In this document: one piece after another, positions 1 through 7,760 of the stretch
How positions within the stretch are numbered: the stretch's first letter is position 1
Layout of the letters: each line of letters starts with the position of its first letter
DNA from: Carex sylvatica
Lineage: Eukaryota > Streptophyta > Magnoliopsida > Poales > Cyperaceae
Assembly (NCBI GenBank): GCA_964058845.1
Contig: CAXKVR010000731.1
Coordinates: 1-17,867, forward strand
Direction of reading: 5' to 3'
DNA: 17,867 nucleotides
The notes under the pieces: model-generated
What the model was told of the DNA's origin: nothing
Database searches by the model: none
What the model saw: only the letters and a program-made list of their open reading frames with translations
Program-made: the position numbers and the translations under genes

Positions 1-162
1 GCCCTATTATCTTGCCTTATAGAAACACTACTAGAGTGCTCGAAACACCTTCAATTGTAGTGTTGTATTAAGGGAGTAAATGCCCTATTATCTTGACATA
101 TCGAGACACCACTAGAGTACTTCAAACACCTTCATTTGTAGTGTTGTATTAGGGTTGCAAAT

Positions 163-585
163 GCCTTGTTATCTTGGCTTCTAGAGACACTACTCGAGTG
201 CTTCAAACACCTTCAATTTGACTGCTGTATTAGAGTTGTAAATTCCCTATTATCTTGCCATATAGAGACACTACCAGAGTGCTTCAAACACCTTCAATTG
301 GAGTGTTGTGTTAGGCTTGTAAATGCCACCTTACCTTGCCATCTAAAGACACTACAAGAGTGCTCCAATCACCTTCAATTGGAATGTTGTGTTAGGGTTG
401 TAAATGCCTTGCCAACTGGAGACACAACTCAAGTGCTTCAAACACGATCGCTACTGGAGTGCTAGAAACACTAACAATTGGAGTGTTGTATTAGGGTTGT
501 AGATGCCCTATTATCTTGGCATATTGAAACACTACTAGAGTGCTGCAAACACCTTCAGTTGGTGTGTTGTATTAGGGTTGCAAAT
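163..585 (+). repeat. Internal segmental duplication, member B1 (with 63-bp deletion)
   Basis: This run of monomers matches 5561-6045. Shared rare states in order: ttagagtt tail; accagag with a ggcttg tail; taccttgcc with catctaaagacactacaag; ctggagtgctagaaacac with a gtagat tail; then cttcagttggtgtg after ttgaaacac. Compared with its partner, two units (162 bp at 5804-5965) are replaced here by one 99-bp unit (406-504), a net loss of 63 bp. Seen across the 6607-bp join, the two members are again about 14 monomers apart, close to the cycle length inferred above. Confidence 0.75.
406..504 (+). repeat. Fused 99-bp monomer (two units joined by deletions)
   Basis: This unit starts gccttgcc, lacking 8 bp of the usual head, and then joins caaacac directly to gatcgctactggagtgctag. 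In the paralogous stretch 5804-5965 these are parts of two separate monomers. The net loss is 63 bp. The joint creates cgatcg, a sequence not seen elsewhere in the period. The same unit recurs at 7013-7111 and 13620-13718, so the deletion predates amplification of the 6607-bp repeat. Confidence 0.85.
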
Positions 586-1153
586 GCCTTGTTATCTTGC
601 AATATGGAGACACTACTAGAGTGCTCCAAAAACCTTTCATTGGAGTGTTGTGTTAGGATTGCAAATGCCCTATTTTCTTGCTATATAGAGTAACTACTGC
701 TGTGCTACAAACACCATCAATTGGAGTGTTGTATTTGGGTTGTAGATACCCTATTATCTTGCCATGTAGAAACACTACTAGTGTGCGCCAAACATCTTCA
801 ATTGGTGTGTTGTATTAGAGTGGTAAATGTCTTATTATCTTGCCATCTGGAGACACTACTCGAGTGCTCCAAACAGCATTAATTGGAGTGTTGTATTTGG
901 GGGTGTAAATGGCATGTTATCATGCAATCTGGAGACACTACTAGAGTGCCGTAAACACTTTCAATTGGAGTGTGCTATTAGGGTTGTAAATGCCCTATTA
1001 TCTTGCTATTTAGAAACACTAATAGAGTGCGCCAAACACCTTCAATTGGTGTGTTGTATTAGGATCGTAAATGTCCTATTATCTTATCATCTGGAGACAC
1101 TACTTGAGTGCTCCAAACACCTTCATTTGGAGTGTTGTATTAGGGTTATAAAT

Positions 1154-2043
1154 GCCATGTTATCTTGTCATATAGAGACACCACTAGAGTGCTCCAAACA
1201 CCTTCAATTTGGGTGTTGTATTAGGGGAGTAAATGTCCTATTATCTTACCATATGGAGACACCACTAGAGTGCTCCAAACACCTTCAATTGGAGTGTTGT
1301 ATTAGGGGAGTAAATGCCCTATTACCTTGCCATATCAAGACAATACTAGAGGGCTCCAAACACCTTCAATTGGAGTGTTGTATTAGGGTTGTAAATGCCC
1401 TGTTATCTTTCCATCCGGAGACACTACTCGAGTGCCTCAAACACCTTCAATTGGAGTGATGTATTAGAGTTGTAAATGCCCTATTATCTTGCCATATAGA
1501 GACACTACTAGAGTTCTTCAAACACCTTCAATTGGAGTGTTGTATTAGGCTTGTAAATGCCCTATAACCTTGCCATATGGAAAAACTACTAGACATCTTC
1601 AAACACCTTTAATTGGGGTGTTGCATTAGGGCTGTAAACGCCCTATTATCTTGCTATATAGAGTAACTACTGGAGTGCTACAAACACTATCAATTGGAGT
1701 GTTGTATTAGGGTTGTAGATGCCCCATTATCTTGCCACATAGAAACACAACTAGAGTGCTCCAAATACCATCAATTGGTGTGTAGTATTAGGATTGTAAA
1801 TGCCGTCTTATCTTGCAATCTCGAGACACTACTAGGGTAAGCCAAACACCTTCAATTGGTGTGAAATATTAGGGTTGTAAATGCCCTATTATCTTGTCAT
1901 CTGGAGACACTACTCAAGTGCTCCAAACACATTCAATTGGAGTGTTGTATTAAATTATAAAAACCCTATTATCTTTTCATCTGGAGATACTAATAGAGTC
2001 CTACAAACACCATCAATTGGAGTGTTGTATTAGGGTTGTAGAT
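1154..2043 (+). repeat. Ancestral sub-repeat cycle 1 (11 monomers)
   Basis: This cycle begins at a marker monomer with gccatgttatc at its head, gacaccactag in the middle and a ttaggggag tail, preceded by a unit ending ttataaat. It then runs through atcaagac (1316), a ctcgag unit ending ttagagttg (1397), a ttaggcttg unit (1478), an accttgcc unit (1559), a gagtaact unit ending gtagat (1640) and an agaaacac unit (1721). This order is the reference for the other cycles. The boundaries are my inference from subtype markers. Confidence 0.5.
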
Positions 2044-3325
2044 GCCCTATTATCTTGATATATGGAGACACCACTAGAGTGCACCAAACACCTTCAATTG
2101 GAGTGTTGTATTAGGGGATTAAATGCCCTATTGTCTTGCCATATCGAGACACTACTAGAGTGCTCCAAACACCTTCAATTAGAGTGTTGTATTAGGTTTG
2201 TACATACCCTATTATCTCGCCAAATAGAGACACTACTAGAGTGCTTCAAATACGTTCACTTGGAGTGTTGTATTAGGCTTGTAAATGCCCTCTTACTTTG
2301 CCATCTAGAGACACTACTCGAGTGCTCCAAACACCTTTAATTGGAGTGTTGTATTAGGGGTGTAAATACCCTATTATCTTTCCATATCGAGACAATACTA
2401 GACTGCTCCAAACACCATATGTTGGAGTGTTGTATTAGGGTTGTAAATGCTCTGTTATCTTGCCATACGGAGACACTATTCAAACACCATCAATTGGAGT
2501 GTTGTACTAGGGTTGTATATGCCCTATTATCTTGCCAAAGAGAGACATTACTAGAGTGCTACAAACACCATCAATTGGAGTATTGTATTAGGGTTGTAGA
2601 GGCCTATTATCTTGCCATATAGAAACACTATCAGAGTGCTCCAAACACCTTCAATTGCTGTGTAGTATTAGGGTTGTAAATACCGTGTTATCTTGCCAAC
2701 TGGAGACACCACTAGATGCTCCAAATACCTTCATTTGGAGTGTTGTATTGGGTTTGTAAATACCCTATTATCTTGCCATATAGAGACACTACTAGAGTGC
2801 TCCAAATACCATCAATTGGAGTGTTGTATTAGAGTTGTAAATGCCCCATTATCTTGCCGTATAGAGACACTACTAGAGTGCTCCAAACACCATCAATTGG
2901 AGTGTTGTATTACGGTGGTTAATGCCCTATTATCTTGCTATATAGAGTCACTACTAGAGTGCTACAAATACCATCAATTGGAGTGTTGTATTTGGGTTGT
3001 AGATAACCTATTATCTTGCCATATAGAAACACTACTAGAGTGCTCCAAACACCTTCATTTGGAGTGTTGTATTAGGGTTGTAAATGTCCCATTATCTTGC
3101 CATCTGAAAACACTACAAGAGTGCTTCTGACACCTTTAATTGGATTGTTGTATTAGGGTTGTACATGCGCTATTATCTTGCCATCTAGAGACACCACTAG
3201 AGTGCTCCAAACACCATCAAATGGAGTGTATTAGGGTTGAAAATGCCCGATTATCTTGCCATCTGGAGACACTACTCGAGTGCTCTAAACACATTCAATT
3301 GGTGTGTTGTATTAAGGTTATAAAT
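2044..3325 (+). repeat. Ancestral sub-repeat cycle 2 (16 monomers)
   Basis: The marker unit at 2044 has gacaccactag and a ggggatt tail, followed by a catatcgag unit (2125), a ttaggcttg unit (2206) and a ttacttt-type unit (2287). It contains two gtaga-to-agaaacac transitions, at 2521/2602 and 2924/3005, so this long cycle probably includes an internal duplication of several monomers. Units at 2449 (72 bp) and 3167 (78 bp) carry in-frame deletions. Confidence 0.45.
2449..2520 (+). repeat. Short 72-bp monomer
   Basis: Nine bases around agagtgctc are missing between gacactatt and caaacacc. The loss is a multiple of three, so the chance reading frame passes through. It recurs at 9056-9127 and 15663-15734. 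Confidence 0.85.
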
Positions 3326-4354
3326 GCCCTATTATCTTGCCATATAGAGACACCACTAGAGTACTCCAAACACCTTCAATTCGAGTGTTGTATTAGGATT
3401 GTAAATGACCTGTTATCTTGCCATCTGGAGACACCAAACACCTTTAATTGGAGTGTTGTAAATGCCTCTTATCTTGCCATCTGGAGACACTACTCGAGTG
3501 CTCCAAACACCTTCAATTGGGGTGTTGTATTACGGTTATAAATGCCCTATTATCTTGCCATCTGGAGACACTACTCAAGTGCTCCAAACACCTTCAATTG
3601 CAGTTTTGTACTAGGGTGGTAAATGCCCTATTGTCTTGCCATCTTGAGACACTACTAGAGTGCTACAAACACCATCAATTGGAGTGTTGTATTATGTTTG
3701 TAAATGCCCTATTATCTTGCTATCTGGACACTCTACTAGAGAGTTTCAAACACCTTCAATTGGAGTTTTGCATTGGGGTTGTAAATGTCGTGTTATTTTG
3801 CCATATAGAGAAACCACTAGAGTGCTTCAAACACCTTCAATTGGAGTGCTGTATTAGGGTTGTAAATACCCTATTTTCTTCCCATATCGAGACACTACTA
3901 GAGTGCTTCGAACACCTTCAATTGGAGTGTTGTATTAGGGTTGTAGATGCCTTGTTATCTTGCCTTCTGGAGACACTACTCGAATGCTTCAAACACCTTC
4001 AATTGGAGTGTTGTATTAGAGTTGTAAATGCTCTATTATCTTGCCACATAGAGACACTACTAGAGTGCTTTAAACACCATCAATTGGAGTGTTGTGTTAG
4101 AGTTGTAAATGCCCTTATCTTGCCATTTAGAAACACTACAAGAGTGCTCCAAACACCTTCAATTGGTGTGTTGTATTATGGTTGTAAATGCCCTATTATC
4201 TTGTAATATGGAAACACGAACTCGAGTGCTCCAAACACATTCACTTGGAGTGTTGTATTAGGCTTAGAAATGCCCTATTATCTTTCCTTCTGGAGACACT
4301 ACTCGAATACTGCAAAAACACCTTCAATTGGAGTGCTGTATTTTGGTTATAAAT
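3326..4354 (+). repeat. Ancestral sub-repeat cycle 3 (13 monomers)
   Basis: The marker unit at 3326 (gacaccactagag) is preceded by a unit ending ttataaat, as in cycles 4-6 and cycle 1. The cycle contains the most deleted monomer of the period (3407, 57 bp) and a catatcgag unit (3868) followed by a cttgtta, ttagagttg unit (3949). Its last units (4111-4354) are paralogous to 5243-5479. Confidence 0.45.
3407..3463 (+). repeat. Most truncated monomer (57 bp)
   Basis: Two deletions occur in one unit: about 13 bp between gacacc and aaacacc, and about 11 bp in the tail, where gtgttgta is joined directly to aatgcc. Both sit at short direct repeats (acacc; ttgta), as expected from slippage or short-homology deletion. 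It recurs at 10014-10070 and 16621-16677 and makes a good phase marker for the 6607-bp period. Confidence 0.85.
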
Positions 4355-4469
4355 GCCATGTTATCTTGCCATATAAAGACACCGCTAGAGTGCAGCAAAC
4401 ACTTTCAATTGGAGTGTTGTATTAGGGGTGTAAATGCTCTATTATCTTGCCATATCAAGACACTACTAG

Positions 4470-4499
4470 AGTGCTCCAAACACCTTCAATTGGAGTGTT
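4470..4499 (+). other. Imperfect inverted repeat in the monomer (possible RNA hairpin)
   Basis: The left arm agtgctccaa (4470-4479) and the right arm ttggagtgtt (4490-4499) flank a 10-base loop. As DNA the perfect part is ctccaa/ttggag, 6 bp. In a plus-strand transcript three G-U pairs and one A-U pair could extend this to 10 pairs. The minus-strand transcript would have A-C mismatches instead, so the fold is strand-specific. By eye roughly a dozen monomers per 6607 bp keep both arms; units with gcttc, gctac or gctgc lose the left arm. No function is implied. Confidence 0.5.
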
Positions 4500-4502
4500 G
4501 TA

Positions 4503-4511
4503 TTAGGGTTG
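4503..4511 (+). other. Telomere-like motif TTAGGGTTG in the monomer tail (type example)
   Basis: The tail of the consensus monomer contains ttagggttg, which fits the published YTAGGGTTR recognition sequence of the vertebrate TRF1/TRF2 Myb domains. By eye about 29 of 82 units per period keep a match. The others carry variants such as ttagagttg, ttaggcttg or ttaggggag. The motif occurs once per unit and never in tandem, so this is not an interstitial telomere repeat. Confidence 0.45.
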
Positions 4512-5164
4512 TAAATGCCCTGTTATCATGTCATCTGGAGACACTACTCGAGTGCTTCAAACACCATCAATTGGTGTGGTGTATTAGAGTTGCAGATACC
4601 CTATAATCTTGCCATATAGTGACATTACTAGAGTGCTCCAAACACCATCAACTGGAGTGTTGTATTAGGGTTGTAGATGCCCTGTTATCCTTCCATATGG
4701 AGACACTACTCGAGTGCTTCAAACACCATCAATTGGTGTGTTGTATTAGAGTTGTAAATACCCTATTATCTTGCCATATAGTGACATTACTAGGGTGCTC
4801 CAAACGCCATCAATTGGAGTGTTGTATTAGGGTTGTAGATGCTCTTTTTTCTTGCCATATATAGACACTACTAGAGTGTGCCAAACACCTTCAATTGGTG
4901 TGTTGTATTAGGGTGGTAAATGACGTATTATCTTACCATATGGAGACACTACTATAGTGCTTCAAACACCTTTAATTGGAGAGTTGTATTAGGGGTGTAA
5001 ATGCCCTATTATCTTGCCAAATAGAGACACTACTAGAGTACTCCTAACACCATCAATTGGAGTGTTGTACGAGAGTTGTAAATGCCCTATTATCTTGACA
5101 TATCGAGACACCACTAGAGTGCTCCAAACACCTTCAATTGGAGTGTTGTATTAGGGTTGTAAAT

Positions 5165-5319
5165 GCCCTGTTATCTTGCCTTCTAGAGACACTACTCGAG
5201 TGCTTCAAACACCTTCAATTGGAGTGCTGTATTAGAGTTGTACCTTATCTTGCCATTTAGAAACACTACGAGAGTGCTCCAAACACCTTCAATTCGAGTG
5301 TTGTATTATGGTTGTAAAT
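5165..5319 (+). repeat. Monomer pair with lost junction (155 bp)
   Basis: Two units total 155 bp instead of 162 because the tail gttgta runs straight into ccttatcttgcc, removing the aaat|gcc join at about 5242/5243. It recurs at 11772-11926. The break coincides with the left edge of segmental duplication A2. Confidence 0.8.
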
Positions 5320-5641
5320 GCCCTATTATCTTGTCATATGAAAACACGAACTCGAGTGCTACAAACACATTCACTTGGAGTGTTGTATTAGGGTTATAAA
5401 TGCATTATCTTTCCTTCTGGAGACATCACTCGAGTGCTGCAAACACCTTCAATTGGAGTGTTGTATTTTGGTTATAAATGTCATGTCATCTTTCCATATA
5501 GAGATACCACTAGAGTGCTCCAGACACTTTCAATTTGAGTGTTGTATTAGGGGAGTAAATGCCCTATTATCTTGCCATATCGAGACACTACTAGAGTGCT
5601 TCAAACACCTTCAATTGGAGTTCTTTATTAGAGTTATAAAT
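5243..5641 (+). repeat. Internal segmental duplication, member A2
   Basis: This is the partner of 4111-4516, carrying the same series of rare variants over five monomers, with independent point changes and small indels. Its left edge sits at a 7-bp deletion (gttgta|ccttatc) that removes the normal aaat|gcc monomer join. The divergence between the two members is far larger than between the 6607-bp copies, so this duplication is older than the present higher-order repeat. Confidence 0.8.
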
Positions 5642-6530
5642 GCCCTATTATCTTGCCATATAGAGACACCACCAGAGCGTTTCAAACACCTTCAATTGGA
5701 GTGTTGTATTTGGCTTGTAAATGCCGTCTTACCTTACCATCTAAAGACACTACAAGAGTGCTCCAAACACCTTCAATTGGAGAGTTGTATTAGGGTTATA
5801 AATGCCCTATTATCTTGCCATATGGAGACACTTTTAGAGTGCCCCAAACACCATCAATTGGAGTGTTGTATTAGGGTTGTAAATGCCATATTATCATGCT
5901 ATATAGAGTCACTACTGGAGTGCTAGAAACACCATCAATTGGAGTGTTGTATTAGGATTGTAGATGCCCTATTATCTTCCATATTGAAACACTACTAGAG
6001 TGCTCCAAATACCTTCAGTTGGTGTGTTGTATTAGGGTTGTAAATGCCCTGTTATCTTGCTATCTAGAGACACTACTAGAGTGCTACAAACACCATCAAT
6101 TGGTGTTTTGTATTAGAGTTGTAAATGCCCTATTATCTTGCCATCTGGAAACACTACTAGAGTGTTCCAGACACCTTCAATTGGAGTGTTCTATTAGGTT
6201 TTTAAATGCCAATAATCTAGCCATCTGGAGACACTACTCGAGTGCTGCAAACACCTTCAATTGGAGAGCTGTATTAGAGTTGTAAATGCTCTATTATCTT
6301 GCCATATAGGGACACTACTAGAGTGCTTCAAACACCATCAGTTGGAGTGTTGTATTAGGCTTGTAAATGCCCTATTACCTTGCTATTTGGAGATACTACT
6401 AGAGTGCTCCAAACAAATTCAATTGGAGTGCTGTATTAGGGTTATAAATGCCCTATTGTGTTTCCAACTGGAGACACTACCCGAGTGCTGCAAACACTTT
6501 CAATTGGAGTGTTGTATTAGGGTTATAAAT
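5480..6530 (+). repeat. Ancestral sub-repeat cycle 5 (13 monomers)
   Basis: The marker unit at 5480 reads gtcatgtcatc, gataccactag and a ggggag tail, again after ttataaat. It is followed by atcgagac (5561), a caccaccag unit ending tttggcttg (5642), accttacc with ctaaagac (5723), gagtcact ending gtagat (5885) and ttgaaacac (5966). This is the same order as cycle 1 with different point changes. Confidence 0.5.
5561..6045 (+). repeat. Internal segmental duplication, member B2
   Basis: This is the partner of 163-585 without the 63-bp deletion, so it shows the older arrangement of that stretch. It shares its first monomer with the end of member A2 (5561-5641), so the A and B duplications are pieces of one chain of related monomers. 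Confidence 0.75.
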
Positions 6531-6607
6531 GCCATGTTATCGTGCTATATACACCACTAGAGTGCTACAGACACCATCAATTGGAGTGTTGTATTAGGCT
6601 TTTAAAT
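6531..6607 (+). repeat. Short 77-bp monomer at the end of the chosen period
   Basis: The stretch normally reading atatagagacacc is shortened to atatacacc, a 4-bp loss. It recurs at 13138-13214. It is also the marker monomer that opens ancestral cycle 6. Confidence 0.85.
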
Positions 6608-7760
6608 GCCCTATTATCTTGCCTTATAGAAACACTACTAGAGTGCTCGAAACACCTTCAATTGTAGTGTTGTATTAAGGGAGTAAATGCCCTATTATCT
6701 TGACATATCGAGACACCACTAGAGTACTTCAAACACCTTCATTTGTAGTGTTGTATTAGGGTTGCAAATGCCTTGTTATCTTGGCTTCTAGAGACACTAC
6801 TCGAGTGCTTCAAACACCTTCAATTTGACTGCTGTATTAGAGTTGTAAATTCCCTATTATCTTGCCATATAGAGACACTACCAGAGTGCTTCAAACACCT
6901 TCAATTGGAGTGTTGTGTTAGGCTTGTAAATGCCACCTTACCTTGCCATCTAAAGACACTACAAGAGTGCTCCAATCACCTTCAATTGGAATGTTGTGTT
7001 AGGGTTGTAAATGCCTTGCCAACTGGAGACACAACTCAAGTGCTTCAAACACGATCGCTACTGGAGTGCTAGAAACACTAACAATTGGAGTGTTGTATTA
7101 GGGTTGTAGATGCCCTATTATCTTGGCATATTGAAACACTACTAGAGTGCTGCAAACACCTTCAGTTGGTGTGTTGTATTAGGGTTGCAAATGCCTTGTT
7201 ATCTTGCAATATGGAGACACTACTAGAGTGCTCCAAAAACCTTTCATTGGAGTGTTGTGTTAGGATTGCAAATGCCCTATTTTCTTGCTATATAGAGTAA
7301 CTACTGCTGTGCTACAAACACCATCAATTGGAGTGTTGTATTTGGGTTGTAGATACCCTATTATCTTGCCATGTAGAAACACTACTAGTGTGCGCCAAAC
7401 ATCTTCAATTGGTGTGTTGTATTAGAGTGGTAAATGTCTTATTATCTTGCCATCTGGAGACATTACTCGAGTGCTCCAAACAGCATTAATTGGAGTGTTG
7501 TATTTGGGGGTGTAAATGGCATGTTATCATGCAATCTGGAGACACTACTAGAGTGCCGTAAACACTTTCAATTGGAGTGTGCTATTAGGGTTGTAAATGC
7601 CCTATTATCTTGCTATTTAGAAACACTAATAGAGTGCGCCAAACACCTTCAATTGGTGTGTTGTATTAGGATCGTAAATGTCCTATTATCTTATCATCTG
7701 GAGACACTACTTGAGTGCTCCAAACACCTTCATTTGGAGTGTTGTATTAGGGTTATAAAT
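6531..7760 (+). repeat. Ancestral sub-repeat cycle 6 (15 monomers, spans the 6607-bp join)
   Basis: The marker unit at 6531 keeps gccatgttatc and caccactag but has lost 4 bp (77 bp). The cycle crosses the arbitrary start of copy 2. It includes aagggag followed by catatcgag (6689), a ctcgag, ttagagttg unit (6770), a ttaggcttg unit (6851), ccttaccttgcc with ctaaagac (6932), the 99-bp fused unit (7013) and ttgaaacac (7112). This again follows the order of cycle 1. Confidence 0.45.

Larger units (their letters stand above)
4111..4516 (+). repeat. Internal segmental duplication, member A1
   Basis: Five consecutive monomers match the five at 5243-5641 much better than they match their neighbours. 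Shared rare states in order: catttagaaacactac; aacacgaactcgag with acacattcacttgg; tctttccttctggag with a ttttggttataaat tail; catgt at the next head with actttcaatt; then a ggggtg/ggggag tail before a catatc unit. Offset is 1130 bp at the left and 1125 bp at the right. The difference is explained by a 3-bp deletion in the partner (unit at 5402) and a 2-bp insertion here (ctgcaaaaacacc at about 4311). Confidence 0.8.
4436..4516 (+). repeat. Representative near-consensus 81-bp monomer
   Basis: This unit is close to the majority base at most sites and is given as the type monomer. Layout by position in the unit: 1-16 junction segment with ctattatcttgcc; 17-24 a hypervariable block (catatagag, catatcgag, catctggag, catctaaag and others) that separates subtypes; 25-41 gacactactagagtgct, where ctagag alternates with ctcgag; 42-59 ccaaacaccttcaattgg with a central caattg; 60-81 agtgttgtattagggttgtaaat-like tail, whose bases around position 72-76 form a second subtype marker. 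Units with ttcaattggag usually keep this block intact. 81 bp equals 27 codons, which explains the long chance reading frames in one forward frame. Confidence 0.93.
4355..5479 (+). repeat. Ancestral sub-repeat cycle 4 (14 monomers)
   Basis: The marker unit at 4355 shows gccatgttatc, gacaccgctag and a ggggtg tail, after a unit ending ttataaat. It is followed by atcaagac (4436) and a ctcgag, ttagagttg unit (4517), as in cycle 1. The ctcgag-type and catatagtgac units at 4517/4598 and 4679/4760 alternate as two very similar dimers, which suggests a local 162-bp duplication. Confidence 0.5.
1..6607 (+). repeat. Higher-order repeat, copy 1 (82-mer, 6607 bp)
   Basis: This is the first complete period of the higher-order repeat. 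Unit starts were walked one by one: 82 units whose lengths (mostly 81 bp, 19 irregular) sum to exactly 6607. Position x matches x+6607 and x+13214 almost without exception, including every irregular unit, so the period is real and not a by-product of the 81-bp unit. Within the copy, monomers differ from each other at many sites, while the same monomer in the next copy is essentially identical. That contrast is the defining sign of a higher-order repeat. The private base of this copy is A at 1459, where the other copies have C; it creates a stop in the forward frame that is otherwise open. Confidence 0.96.

Noticed and set aside
406..504. Insertion of foreign DNA at cgatcg in the 99-bp unit.
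   Set aside because: Alignment with the paralogous dimer at 5804-5965 explains almost all bases as a deletion joint, so no inserted sequence is needed.
3660..3857. Shorter overlapping frames (for example 65 codons here, and 71-183 codons elsewhere) as separate small genes.
   Set aside because: All are alternative or interrupted readings of the same monomers, recur at +6607, and show no sign of selection on codons.
3448..4206. Open frame of 252 codons, repeated at 10055-10813 and 16662-17420, as a Cys/Leu-rich repeat protein.
   Set aside because: It needs a TTG start, begins inside a truncated monomer, and consists only of the 27-codon reading of the satellite. A change between copies (G at 3775, T at 10382) swaps glycine for tryptophan, and indels end the frame at both sides. 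There is no promoter, signal peptide or splice context.
4503..4511. Interstitial telomeric repeat.
   Set aside because: TTAGGG occurs once per monomer and is never in tandem, so it is a motif of the satellite and not a relic of telomere repeats.
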